Below the pieces are notes generated by a model. That model saw only the letters and a program-made list of their open reading frames with translations, had not been told where the DNA came from and searched no databases. DNA of 64,000 nucleotides from CAMLJR01 sp964631955 (GTDB taxonomy: Bacteria; Pseudomonadota; Gammaproteobacteria; Pseudomonadales; CAMLJR01): NCBI GenBank assembly GCA_964631955.1, contig CAZWBA010000004.1:124001-188000 (forward strand), given 5' to 3'. A program made the translations under genes and the position numbers. Positions 24,751 to 34,477 of this stretch are shown in pieces; within the stretch, counting starts at the first letter, position 1, and every line of letters begins with the position of its first letter.

Positions 24751-26373
24751 CTATTGAAGCGCAGCGAATGCCGTGTATCGATCCCAGCTGGACGGCCCGC
24801 CGAGAATTGCGCTTTCCGCACGCCCACCCAATGCCTGCGATAACAAATTCTGTCGCCCCTGCAGCGCGAGATAATTCAGCGCCACCATATCGACCAGATT
24901 GGTCACGCTATTGGCGCCGGGACTACCCGCAGTTTCGACCGAACCGTCACCGCGCATCCAGCCGAGTTGCTGGTGTCTGGCCTGATCGGCCGCAGTGGCA
25001 CCCAGCAAGGTGGGCCGCCCACCCGGGTTGTAGACGAGGAAAAATGCGGCGCCGGTGGACTGATTGTCGCTATCCCAGTTGAGTTTGCCGTTCGCCATTG
25101 CGTCCGCGCCGCCGTTGCTCGATACCGAGCCATCGCTATAGACATAGAGCATCAGCGGCACCTGCATGCGATGCGCGTATTCAAGACACGCACCCATGCA
25201 CTTGCCTGCGCGCAGATCGCGCGCTTCGCCGGTTCTGCGATCACCGGTGTGATAATCGAAACCACCCATCGTAATCGTGCCCGCCGATGCGTAGCGTTTA
25301 TTGGGCCAGCCCAGCGACACGCCACCGAGGACGAGCTTCATGATCGCGGCGGTTTTCTGGAATTCGCCATCGCTCATCAAACCGTCGGTGAAAATCGGCC
25401 CGAGCGTACTGCCGTTGCCGATAATGAACTGATCCTGCGCCGGATCGGGTGAACTGGCACCGCCAAACTTGTCAGTGCTATCGGCGCTTTTCAGAATTTC
25501 GCATTTGACCGATCCGCGCTCGGGCGCATAGTTATTCTGCAAGTAATACGCTGCCTGACCCTCATCGATGGCGCGATTGCTGATGCGCGCGATCGACTCC
25601 ATCGCCATCACCGTATCGTCTTTATCGAGCACATCGGGCACCGACGTCGAGGTACCGACCAGCGCGGTGACATCGGCAGGTCTTGTCACCTGCGTCGGCC
25701 GCGCGCTGATATCGATGAGTATCGAAGGCGCCATCGAGTTGCCACCCGAATCGGAGTTTTGCGAACCGATCAGATTGGCGAGATCACCGCGTGCGCCCGC
25801 TTTATGAATCGCATACATCGGATTGTGCGGATTGTTGCCGGTATCGTTTTCCGAGCGCGCCGGAATAATCGCGCCGTTGACGTTAGCCATCGCCGCTGTG
25901 CTGCACGTCAATTTGATGCCGCGCAGAAACGCGCTGTCGGCGTGAAACGGTATGCCGAGCGAAAGATCGATATTGGAGCCGGGCGTCGAAGCGTTGGGCA
26001 CCATCGACGCCGGTAAACCGAGCCGGCTGTAGCCCTGCAAGGACAACGGATCGTCGAGCGCGCCGCCGCGACCGCCGACCAGCACATTCGAACCGGCGAT
26101 ATTTGCGCCGCCGGCCAGATCGAAGCAGATGAATGGAATCATCGGCCCGCCACCGCCACCGCTGCTCGCGGTGCACGCTGTCATCAGCGTATTTAAATCC
26201 GGCGAGAGCGCATTGGCGCGATGGGAAAACAGACCGGCAAGACTGCTCGCGATCACCAGTCCCGAACCCGCCATGAAACTCTGCGAGATAAATTCGCGGC
26301 GCGTACGCGGGCGGCTGTGACTGGTTAATTTCAGCGGTGCATCGGGATGCAGTGTGTCTTTGCGCTTTGTCAT
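24751..26373 (-). CDS. Tat-exported DUF1501-like protein
   Basis: A 540-residue protein with a twin-arginine-type signal (RTRREFISQSFMAGSGLVIA) of the kind seen on DUF1501 proteins. The body contains PFICFDLAGGANIAGSN, YASAGTITMGGFDYHTGDRR and MQVPLMLYVYSDGSVSSNGG, a layout like DUF1501 (alkaline-phosphatase/sulfatase-superfamily-like) proteins, though I see no complete metal site. Some genomes label such proteins general secretion pathway GspF, which nothing here supports. GAGAGGA lies six bases before the ATG. It is the last of three genes with heme-protein partners, like DUF1501 genes paired with cytochromes in Planctomycetes. Confidence 0.62.
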   Translation of the reverse strand: MTKRKDTLHPDAPLKLTSHSRPRTRREFISQSFMAGSGLVIASSLAGLFSHRANALSPDLNTLMTACTASSGGGGGPMIPFICFDLAGGANIAGSNVLVGGRGGALDDPLSLQGYSRLGLPASMVPNASTPGSNIDLSLGIPFHADSAFLRGIKLTCSTAAMANVNGAIIPARSENDTGNNPHNPMYAIHKAGARGDLANLIGSQNSDSGGNSMAPSILIDISARPTQVTRPADVTALVGTSTSVPDVLDKDDTVMAMESIARISNRAIDEGQAAYYLQNNYAPERGSVKCEILKSADSTDKFGGASSPDPAQDQFIIGNGSTLGPIFTDGLMSDGEFQKTAAIMKLVLGGVSLGWPNKRYASAGTITMGGFDYHTGDRRTGEARDLRAGKCMGACLEYAHRMQVPLMLYVYSDGSVSSNGGADAMANGKLNWDSDNQSTGAAFFLVYNPGGRPTLLGATAADQARHQQLGWMRGDGSVETAGSPGANSVTNLVDMVALNYLALQGRQNLLSQALGGRAESAILGGPSSWDRYTAFAALQ

Positions 26374-26389
26374 GTCGAATCCTCTCGCG

Positions 26390-29116
26390 CTATTGCATCG
26401 TTATCGCTGCGTTCGCGAGCGCAGCGGCACAGGTCACGGTGGCAGCATTCAATATGGCGGGGTCCGTACCGCACGCGCCGTTCACGCACAACCCCGGTTT
26501 GCGCGATGTATCCGCAGAGGGGTGATCAAGCAAAGCGATCAATTCATCGTGCATCGACGTGGTAATCGAGTACGCCGCCGCCGGATAGTGATAGAGCGAG
26601 GTGCTGCCGACGAAACGATTGACGAGCGGGTTCACCAGATTGTCCCAGCCGTTGCCCGCCAGATCGCCCGGTGCCGCCGTGCCGAAGAACGCATTTCTCT
26701 TCGTGGAGTCATTCATCAGCGCAGCGCAATACGCGATCGCCAGTTTCGTCACCGAAGTCTGATGCGAAGCGAGATACGCCGGGAAATCCTCCACCGCGGG
26801 TAATTGCGCGCGAATCGAATTGAATACCGTGCCGACGCTGACGGAGGGAACACCCGTCGGCGAATTCGGATCGTCGATCGTCGTGAGCTGGGCAAACGAT
26901 GCGTTGATTTCATCGAAGGTGCGCCAGCCCAGATCGATCGCGGAGACGCCGTTCAAGGAATAAGCGAACGACAACACGACCGGCGTCGGTGTGCGATCGG
27001 TGTTCGAGCTGATCCTGTCGAATTCGAGATAAAGCAGATCGACATCGGCGCCGGCGAGTTTCGGAATGACCGTGCCGACCTGCGCACCGCCCGCATCGGT
27101 GAGTCTCTGCCCACTGCCCGGTTCGTTGCCCGGCACGTAGAGATTCGACGATGCGTTGATGGTGGTATCGACATTGATATACGCCTGACCGACCGTCGCC
27201 TGCGAGCCATTCATGCCGATGCGAATACCTTTGATGTTGAGATTGTTCAAATCGCTGACATCGGAATTCAAACTGATGAAATACGGATTGTTGAACAGAT
27301 ACGCGTAATTATCGTATTGACTGATTTCAAAATAGACGAAGCAATAACTGGTATCGGTCGCTGCGTTGTAGCACGACGCCGGCATGTTCTGGATGCGCGA
27401 AACATTGAACATGACATAGCGTTTCTCGCCCGGCGGCACCGCAAAATTCTGTGCGATCTGTGCCTCGCTCAGCGCGCGCTTGTGCACCGACACCATGCGC
27501 AACGCGCCCTTCCATGCCGTTTGATCTGCGCGCGCCAGGGTATTGCCCATGACCACGGCGTAGGTTCTGTCCCAGTCGCTCGCCAGGTTGCCGCGATCGT
27601 CCGGATAGTTTTCGCTGACCAGCTCGCCATCGACATAAACCCGGCGACCGTTCACGGCATCGTATGTCACCACAACATGCTGCTGCGCCGCCTGCAGTGC
27701 TTCGGCATCGGGATCGGAGGAAAACTTGTCGTTGCCGACCATGCCGAGCGTATTGGTGGCGCTGCTGCGGTTGTAGAAATCGTAGTTGTACATGGTCTGG
27801 CCGAGCATGAAATTGCGCCGGTCGGCACCATTGCTGTACGCGATGATCTCGCGATCCTCATCGGCGATATTGGCCGGCACAGTCCACGCTTCGATCGAGT
27901 ATTCGCCCGCTGCCGAAATCAGGTCGTACAACTTGCGACTGGCAGACGATGTCCCCGAAGCGACGCCGCCGTTGAACTGGATACCGCCGCCGCCGATCCA
28001 CTGATAATCGCCATTGGTCTCCGAGCCCTGCAGTGCCAGACTGATCGCGGGAGAAACGCCGCTGGTGTCGCTGGCGACGGTGCCCTCGCCTTCAAGGAAA
28101 CGCCACAGCGCAATCTGATACAGCTCGAAACGGCCGCCGCTGACGCCGACCACACCATCGTTCACTACCTGCGCGCGGCTGCGATATGCAGCGGAATCGA
28201 GCACGACTGGCGTGATACCCATTGCCAATTGGCGAATGGCGCTTTGCATCGTATCGGCATCGTTGGCGCAGCTCGCACTCCAGCAATTATGAAATTCATC
28301 GCGCAGACGCACGACAAGACGCGATTTCGCTTTCAGCGTCGGATCCGAAATCAGCGAGGGATCGTTCAAATCGATTTTGCTTTTAATCGCTTCATACGCG
28401 ATCAACGGATCGGCAGAGGCGAAGTACGGCTGCTGTTTTACCGTGCTCGTTTCCGAGTGACAGCTCGCGCAATACTGCAACACCAGACCGTACAGGGAAG
28501 GCGGTGTCGCGCCGTTGGTGAATCCCGCAGCGGCCGCAGACGCCGGAAAATTCCTGAAACCACCCGCGGCACCGTTGGGGTCGCGATCCTGCGGCGCAAT
28601 CAGCCGCACCGAAGTCGCGGCCGCACCGCCGTTACTCATCCACGCTTCGATAAAGCTGATCATCTGCACGCGGCACGCAGCGGGCGATGCTTCCCAGCAG
28701 TTGTGACCGACGCCGCCGCTATACACTTTTTCAACGATGCGCGACGCTGCCGGATTTTCAAAATTGACGAGAGGAAGCGCCTGACTGTAGGCGAAATTGA
28801 TATCGGTGCGATCGACGAATGCACTGGTGCCACCGCCGCCGCGCGTGTGGCATGAGCCGCAGCGATTATCGGCGACCAGATTGTTGTAAAACGCCTGCTG
28901 GAAGCGCTGCACTTCCGAATTGTTCGGCGCCGGTCCGTTGTAAACAAAGGATGAGCCGGTATTGGTATTCGGCGGCGGCGCCGGATTCGAAGCGTTGTCG
29001 CCGCCACTGCCGCCTCCGCCGCCCCCGCACGCAATCAGTATCGATGCAGCGATGGAAAGCACACCGAGGCGAAAAACCGTTTGCACTCTTGTCTCTGGCA
29101 TCATGGCGCGATCCAT
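26390..29116 (-). CDS. di-heme LamG-domain lipoprotein
   Basis: A 908-residue lipoprotein: lipobox LIAC, then a poly-Gly linker. Two c-type heme sites, CGSCH (about residue 82) and CASCH (about 219), in the first third. A LamG/concanavalin-like domain follows (about 375-545), with AAGEYSIEAWTVPANIADED and VVTYDAVNGRRVYVDGELVS. The remaining 350 residues are unassigned and end with a Cys-containing tail. The ATG at 29116 overlaps the upstream stop by one base (TGATG), showing coupling. The LamG fold suggests binding to a carbohydrate or surface polymer with electron transfer attached. Confidence 0.75.
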   Translation of the reverse strand: MDRAMMPETRVQTVFRLGVLSIAASILIACGGGGGGSGGDNASNPAPPPNTNTGSSFVYNGPAPNNSEVQRFQQAFYNNLVADNRCGSCHTRGGGGTSAFVDRTDINFAYSQALPLVNFENPAASRIVEKVYSGGVGHNCWEASPAACRVQMISFIEAWMSNGGAAATSVRLIAPQDRDPNGAAGGFRNFPASAAAAGFTNGATPPSLYGLVLQYCASCHSETSTVKQQPYFASADPLIAYEAIKSKIDLNDPSLISDPTLKAKSRLVVRLRDEFHNCWSASCANDADTMQSAIRQLAMGITPVVLDSAAYRSRAQVVNDGVVGVSGGRFELYQIALWRFLEGEGTVASDTSGVSPAISLALQGSETNGDYQWIGGGGIQFNGGVASGTSSASRKLYDLISAAGEYSIEAWTVPANIADEDREIIAYSNGADRRNFMLGQTMYNYDFYNRSSATNTLGMVGNDKFSSDPDAEALQAAQQHVVVTYDAVNGRRVYVDGELVSENYPDDRGNLASDWDRTYAVVMGNTLARADQTAWKGALRMVSVHKRALSEAQIAQNFAVPPGEKRYVMFNVSRIQNMPASCYNAATDTSYCFVYFEISQYDNYAYLFNNPYFISLNSDVSDLNNLNIKGIRIGMNGSQATVGQAYINVDTTINASSNLYVPGNEPGSGQRLTDAGGAQVGTVIPKLAGADVDLLYLEFDRISSNTDRTPTPVVLSFAYSLNGVSAIDLGWRTFDEINASFAQLTTIDDPNSPTGVPSVSVGTVFNSIRAQLPAVEDFPAYLASHQTSVTKLAIAYCAALMNDSTKRNAFFGTAAPGDLAGNGWDNLVNPLVNRFVGSTSLYHYPAAAYSITTSMHDELIALLDHPSADTSRKPGLCVNGACGTDPAILNAATVTCAAALANAAITMQ

Positions 29117-30387
29117 CAATTACCCGAGCAATACACCGCCGCTTCGGCGAATGTACGCTTCAGGTTGTAATTATTTGTGGTGGTGAAATTGCTAACCATT
29201 GCGTCGAAACCACCACTGGCATTGCGATCAGCTTCACTCGGCTCTCTCAAACAAACTGCCTTGAACACTTTTTTCACGCTGCACACGGCGAAGGCCCGGC
29301 TGTTCGCGAATTCCTGCCCCATCGATTTCGCACCGGTTCCGCTGCCGCTACCCGCGCCCCAGCCGAAAATTGCCGTGTTCGGGCCGTCGCGCCAGTAGTT
29401 GTCCCAGCGATCGTCGAGCGTTTCGTAGCCCTGCGAGAACTGATTTTCGTTGATGTGATATTTGCGCTCGACACCGCCGGGCGTCGCTGGATCGAGAGGT
29501 TTGTCGGGGCTGTGACCGACATTCGCCGCAGCGCGATACGTCAGCTGGCCGCTGTCTTCGTTGCCCTCGCCGCTGTAGGCAAAGTTGTAATACGCAAATG
29601 CCTGCGCCAGCGGGTCCATGCCGTTGTGACAACCCACGCAGGTATTCATGAACAGGCGACTGTCGCCGCCGGGGCTGCGCGAAACATCCTTGCGAATACG
29701 GTCGGCCGGACGCGTCGTATCCTGCACCTGCTCCAGATCGAGACACAGATGATTTTTCATCGTGAAACGAAACATCGCGCGGTTGGTGCCGTCGATGAAA
29801 AATGCGCGTGCAGCGGCGCGCGTCGTCATGATTCCAGCGGTTGCGCCCGAAGCCAGACCGGTTACGGCGGATTGCGAATTGTTGGGTGACACCTTATCCA
29901 GCACGCTGCTCGAACCCATATTTCCATCGGCAGCTTCCAGCGCCGCGTAGGCGATGTTGTCGCTGTTTGAATAAGCGCCATAGGCGCCGGTATTGGGGAC
30001 GTACAAAATGTCGTCCCACAGAATTTTCCGGTAATCGTCTCCATCGCGAATGACACCGATCACCGTGGCCGTGTAGTCGTTCAGCGGCGCGAATTTATCG
30101 TCGTCGCGATTGGTCCAGGGTGTGATCCAGTTCTTCAGCGTCGCGTTATAAAACGCCTTGTTGTTCATCGCATCCTCGGCCGCACCGATCGCATCGTTCG
30201 CATCGATTTTCGCCTGCATTGCGCTCAGCACGGCGCTGCTCGGCGGCACTCCCGTCAGACGATCGTGAATACGCTTGGCCCGTTCGAGCGAACCGGCTTC
30301 GACCGGCAATATGAAAGTGACAAGCACGCAAGAAAGCACATGACGAAGCGAGCGAGATTTCGCAGAGAACTGTCTGAGCGTATCCAT
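29116..30387 (-). CDS. secreted mono-heme DUF1588/DUF1585-like protein
   Basis: A 423-residue exported protein (signal region HVLSCVLVTFILPVEA). One c-type heme motif CVGCH, followed by NGMDPLAQAF, a pattern I associate with the DUF1588/DUF1585 cytochrome-like proteins of planctomycetes and gammaproteobacteria. Start at 30387 (MDTLRQFSAK) is chosen over a longer frame because the signal peptide follows directly and AAGAG lies upstream. First gene of the three-gene minus-strand operon and divergent from the other heme lipoprotein at 30752. Confidence 0.68.
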   Translation of the reverse strand: MDTLRQFSAKSRSLRHVLSCVLVTFILPVEAGSLERAKRIHDRLTGVPPSSAVLSAMQAKIDANDAIGAAEDAMNNKAFYNATLKNWITPWTNRDDDKFAPLNDYTATVIGVIRDGDDYRKILWDDILYVPNTGAYGAYSNSDNIAYAALEAADGNMGSSSVLDKVSPNNSQSAVTGLASGATAGIMTTRAAARAFFIDGTNRAMFRFTMKNHLCLDLEQVQDTTRPADRIRKDVSRSPGGDSRLFMNTCVGCHNGMDPLAQAFAYYNFAYSGEGNEDSGQLTYRAAANVGHSPDKPLDPATPGGVERKYHINENQFSQGYETLDDRWDNYWRDGPNTAIFGWGAGSGSGTGAKSMGQEFANSRAFAVCSVKKVFKAVCLREPSEADRNASGGFDAMVSNFTTTNNYNLKRTFAEAAVYCSGN

Positions 30388-30751
30388 TACAAACTCTTCC
30401 ACACGAACCAGATTGTCGTCATTTATCGCCAGCGTAAAAATAAATTTTCCGGAAAAGCCAACTCTCAAATAATTCGGCTAACTTGAATGACGGTTGGGCA
30501 AAATTTGCTGAAGTGTAGTTGGCGCCTGCACAGCAAATGGTGATAGCGCACACAGAACGGGAAGATTTACGGGGTTCCACCGACCAGAGGCGGGAGGCGC
30601 TGCTTATACTGCAGGCAGATAAATAATCTGCTTTGCAATTAATGCAGAAGACAAAAAATTTTTTATACATTGCACGCATGAAAATGCGAAGCCGTTCTCA
30701 TCGGCCAGCGAGTCGATCAACGTTGAACGGGCAGTGCTGAACGGACTAATC

Positions 30752-33580
30752 ATGAAAGATCGATCCATCATTAAAGAAGCGTTCGTATTTCTATGGGCAG
30801 GCTCGCTCATGCTAAGCCTCGCTGTTTTAAGCGGCTGCGGTGGTGGTGGTGGCGGCGGCGGTCTCGGCGGTAACGATCAAGAGCCCGACCCCGCCACCAT
30901 CGAATATCCGATCGCCTACATTCAGCGGCCGACTCCCGATCGATCCGCGCCGCAAAATGGCGACGACGAAGACGATCTGCAAAATCCCTTCGCGTTCAAT
31001 CCGGGCGCAAAATTATTCGTGCGCAGCCGGGCCGATAACAATGCGGAAGAAATCAATATTTCCGATGCACTCGTTGGCGCCGACGAGAGGGATTTATACG
31101 ACGTCAGGGATCTCGCGGTTTCTCCCGACGGCAAGCATCTGGTGTTCGCATTCCACAAACCGATGCTGGAAAACGCCGATCCCATCGATCAGCCGAGCTG
31201 GGACATTTATATCCACACCTTTGCAACGCGCGCGACGCGCGCCGTCATTCCCAACAAAAATAAATCCGAAGGCAGCGATGTCGCGCCGCATTTTCTCGCC
31301 GATGGCCGCATCGTTTTTGTTTCCGACCGCCAGCAGAGAACACGCGAAAAACTGACCAATATGGGTTCGCCGGCGTATAGCGGACGCGTCGAAGGCGGCA
31401 ATATCAAGGCGGGCGTTCTGCACATCATGAATGCCGATGGCAGCGGTATCGAACAGATCTCCTTCAACCAAAGCCATGATCTGTCACCCGCACAATTGCG
31501 CAACGGCAAACTGGTTTTCGTGCGCTGGGACAATATGCCGGGGGCGGGCACCAACGCGGCGCGGCGCAATATGAATATTTATGCGCTGAATCCGAGCGGC
31601 ATGAACCTGTCGTATCTCTACGGCTATCACAGCCATACCGGCACGGGTAATCGCGAACAGTTCAGCATGCCGCGCGAGATGGAGGACGGACGCATCGTCA
31701 CCATCCTGCGCCGTTATCAGACGTCGAATCGCGGCGGCGATCTGGTCGCCATCGATATCGAACATTTCAGCGATAACAATCAGCCGACCTGGGAAAATGC
31801 GGAGCGCACGGGATCTGCGCAGCAATCGCTGGCAGCGAACCCCGTTTCAATCGATGACGAAGAACTGTCGCGCGGCGGGCAATTTGGCGCGGTGTGGCCG
31901 CTGTTCGATGGCACCGGTCGCCTGCTGATCAGCTGGAGCCAGTGTCGCTATCTCGACGATAACGCCATCATTCGCCCATGCACATCGTCGACACCGGTGG
32001 ATGCAGATCCTGCTCCGCTGCTCTACGGTCTATGGATTTTCGATCCGAACGCGCAGACACAAAGACCCATCGTCACGCCGAAAGAAGGCGTGATCTACAC
32101 CGATATCGTCGCCGCATCGCCGACCAAAACCATTGCGGAAACGCGCGACAACACGCCGGCCAATAACAGCACCGATATCACCGATTACGGCAGCAATATT
32201 TCCAGCACGCTCGCGGCCGGCGAGACGGCGGTGCTCGATATCCGCTCCGTCTATAACTGGGATGGCGGCATCGGCAATTTCGGCGCCGCTGCGCCGGCAA
32301 ACATGATTACGAATCAGGCCGTGCCCTCCGCCAATTTGAATTCACCGTATCAGACACGCCGCGCCCGCTTCCTTCAAATCGTGCAGGGCGTGCCGCTGCC
32401 CGATCCCGACGATGAAATTCCCGCCGGCAACAATCAGGTTTTAAATGTGCCGGGGTTCGCCGGCAGTTATTTGCGCCATATCGTCGGCTACGTACCCATT
32501 GAAGCCGACGGCTCGGTGGTCGTGCAGGTCCCGGCGGATGTGCCGATCACATTCAATATTCTCGATGAAAATGCGCGGCGCCTGCCGAACGGCGGCAATC
32601 ATCAGGTGTGGATGCAGTTTCGTGCGGGCGAAGTCGTGCGCTGCACCGGCTGTCACAGCACGTCGAATGCGAATCTGACGCTGACGCACGGTCGCGCCGA
32701 CAGCAATGCTCCCGATTCGAATCCGGGAACGGGCAACAGCGGATTTTTCGCCGGCACTTCGGCGGCCAGTGTGAATTTTCAGGCGATGCGCGTCGGCCAA
32801 TCGATTGCCGAAGTTTATTCGGCCAATAAACAAAAACCTCGCGTGCCTTCTCTCAATGTTTATTTTGAGGATGAGTGGGCGACGAATGTGAGCGATCGCA
32901 ATCCGATACTGGATTATCGCTACGTCAACGGCGATCTCGCGCGCCCACTCCAGGTTCCGCTGCCGCCCGTCACCAGTCAGAGCTGTCTGGAGCTTCCCGC
33001 TACACCACTGGTGTCGCGCTGGAACAGCTCGTGTCGCATCGTCATTAATTATCTCGATCACATTCAGCCGATCTGGGAAAGGTCGCGGTTATTCAATGCC
33101 GACGATGGCACCGCGTTTGGAACGGACAACAAATGCACGAACTGTCATTCAACCGCCAGTGCAGCGCAGGTGCCTGCCGGCCAGCTCGATTTATCGGGCG
33201 GCGCATCGAATGAAGATAACAATCGGGTGATGTCGTATTCGGAGCTGTTCACCGGCGATGTCGTTCGCGATGCCGCGGGAACACCGGTGCAACGCATCGA
33301 CAACGGTGTGCCCGTGGTCGATGCGGAAGGGAATCCGGTATTTACCGGTGTCGGTCAGTCGATGGTGGCCGGCAACGCAGGCGGAAGCTATTTCTTCACC
33401 TGCTTTGGCGGTACCGGTTCGACCTGCCGTGAGCAGAGAGATGCCAACGCGCCGCTGACCGCACCTTTCGTCAATCATGCAGGCATGCTCACCAAAGCAG
33501 AGCTGCGGCTGTTATCCGAATGGCTCGACAACGGCGCGCAGTATTACAACGATGTTGCCAAAGCGGCCGCGGCGCAGTGA
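30752..33580 (+). CDS. di-heme lipoprotein with propeller repeats (hydrazine synthase alpha-like)
   Basis: A 942-residue lipoprotein (lipobox LSGC then eight glycines). The first half has WD40/PD40-like propeller repeats, such as DVRDLAVSPDGKHLVFAFHK and APHFLADGRIVFVSDRQ, resembling the region named for hydrazine synthase alpha subunit. The second half has two c-type heme motifs, CTGCH (about 632) and CTNCH (about 796). The family name does not imply hydrazine chemistry, since no other anammox-type gene is present. Divergent from the three-gene heme/DUF1501 operon, sharing a 360-bp upstream region. ATG at 30752 preferred; an upstream GTG at 30734 is in frame. Confidence 0.7.
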   Translation: MKDRSIIKEAFVFLWAGSLMLSLAVLSGCGGGGGGGGLGGNDQEPDPATIEYPIAYIQRPTPDRSAPQNGDDEDDLQNPFAFNPGAKLFVRSRADNNAEEINISDALVGADERDLYDVRDLAVSPDGKHLVFAFHKPMLENADPIDQPSWDIYIHTFATRATRAVIPNKNKSEGSDVAPHFLADGRIVFVSDRQQRTREKLTNMGSPAYSGRVEGGNIKAGVLHIMNADGSGIEQISFNQSHDLSPAQLRNGKLVFVRWDNMPGAGTNAARRNMNIYALNPSGMNLSYLYGYHSHTGTGNREQFSMPREMEDGRIVTILRRYQTSNRGGDLVAIDIEHFSDNNQPTWENAERTGSAQQSLAANPVSIDDEELSRGGQFGAVWPLFDGTGRLLISWSQCRYLDDNAIIRPCTSSTPVDADPAPLLYGLWIFDPNAQTQRPIVTPKEGVIYTDIVAASPTKTIAETRDNTPANNSTDITDYGSNISSTLAAGETAVLDIRSVYNWDGGIGNFGAAAPANMITNQAVPSANLNSPYQTRRARFLQIVQGVPLPDPDDEIPAGNNQVLNVPGFAGSYLRHIVGYVPIEADGSVVVQVPADVPITFNILDENARRLPNGGNHQVWMQFRAGEVVRCTGCHSTSNANLTLTHGRADSNAPDSNPGTGNSGFFAGTSAASVNFQAMRVGQSIAEVYSANKQKPRVPSLNVYFEDEWATNVSDRNPILDYRYVNGDLARPLQVPLPPVTSQSCLELPATPLVSRWNSSCRIVINYLDHIQPIWERSRLFNADDGTAFGTDNKCTNCHSTASAAQVPAGQLDLSGGASNEDNNRVMSYSELFTGDVVRDAAGTPVQRIDNGVPVVDAEGNPVFTGVGQSMVAGNAGGSYFFTCFGGTGSTCREQRDANAPLTAPFVNHAGMLTKAELRLLSEWLDNGAQYYNDVAKAAAAQ

Positions 33581-33691
33581 TGAATTGCGCCTGCTAAACT
33601 TTTTGCGGCTGCTAAACTACATGCGCTATGCAATTCTCCGGGCACTCGCCAATCCGTCGTTGCCGATAAATATCAAGGATTCTGCGTACTG

Positions 33692-34477
33692 ATGGCATCC
33701 GCCCGTTTCACAATACTGTCCGCGCATCGATGGGTCGCCGCGCTGCTCGTGTGGATGGCAGCATCAATCAGCGCATCGACGCATGCCGACGATAATTATC
33801 TGAGTGTCGAAGTCGCCGATCCCTACATTGAATTGCGCACGGGTGCAGGTCGCGGTTATCCGATTTTTTACATCGCCGAGCGCGGCGAGCACGTCGATAT
33901 TCTCAAGCAGCGTACCGACTGGATCAAAGTCCGCGTACGCGCAGGCACATTGCGCGAAAAGGAGGGCTGGGTTTCGATCGATCAGATGTCGCGCACATTG
34001 ACCGCCGATGGCCAGCGTTTGAATGTCGCCTATCCCGATTTCGAAGCCTATAAAAAGCGGCGCTGGGAAATGGGGCTCATGCATGGCACCTTTGAAGGCG
34101 CGAGCGTCGTCAGCGCGTATGGCGGTCTGCATTTGACGCGGAATATTTCCGCGGAGATCGAGGCATCGCAATATTTCGGCGATTATTCGAACGGTAAAAT
34201 CGGCACGGTGAGCCTCGTGCATACCCTCTTTCCGGAGTGGCGCATTTCTCCGTTCGTGACCCTGGGGTATGGCCGGGTCTGGATCGAACCGAAAGCGACG
34301 CTCGTGCAGGCGATCGACAGGGATAGCGATGTGGTCGACGCAGGTGTCGGCGTACGCTATTACTTGACGCGCCGCTTTTTTCTGCGCGCGCAGTACAAAA
34401 ATTATGAAATCTTGACCGACTCAACCACCAACCAGAATGCAGAAGAATGGAAAATCGGACTCAGCGTATTTTTCTAA
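33692..34477 (+). CDS. SH3-like domain fused to outer-membrane beta-barrel
   Basis: A 261-residue protein with signal peptide (ending near SISASTHA), a bacterial SH3-like domain (about 35-100: VADPYIELRTGAGRGYPIFY, ILKQRTDWIKVRV, EGWVSIDQM), and a C-terminal eight-strand-type beta-barrel ending in a terminal Phe (KIGLSVFF), the outer-membrane insertion signature. SH3-like domains often bind peptidoglycan or peptides. Its last 31 bases overlap the following barrel gene in another frame, so the two are coupled. Confidence 0.75.
   Translation: MASARFTILSAHRWVAALLVWMAASISASTHADDNYLSVEVADPYIELRTGAGRGYPIFYIAERGEHVDILKQRTDWIKVRVRAGTLREKEGWVSIDQMSRTLTADGQRLNVAYPDFEAYKKRRWEMGLMHGTFEGASVVSAYGGLHLTRNISAEIEASQYFGDYSNGKIGTVSLVHTLFPEWRISPFVTLGYGRVWIEPKATLVQAIDRDSDVVDAGVGVRYYLTRRFFLRAQYKNYEILTDSTTNQNAEEWKIGLSVFF

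Noticed and set aside
24751..26373. General secretion protein GspF label
   Set aside because: No GspF transmembrane layout; a Tat-type signal and DUF1501-like body argue against it.
26804..28855. 683-residue plus-strand frame opposite the LamG lipoprotein
   Set aside because: Very long but rich in Arg/Ile/Asp repeats with no motif, signal or ribosome binding site. The opposite strand has lipobox, heme motifs and LamG features.
28819..29889. 356-residue plus-strand frame over the heme operon
   Set aside because: Antisense to two overlapping genes with signal peptides and CxxCH motifs.
30752..33580. Real hydrazine synthase (anammox)
   Set aside because: Only a likeness to the alpha-subunit propeller; no beta/gamma subunits or hydrazine dehydrogenase, and the lipoprotein form does not fit.
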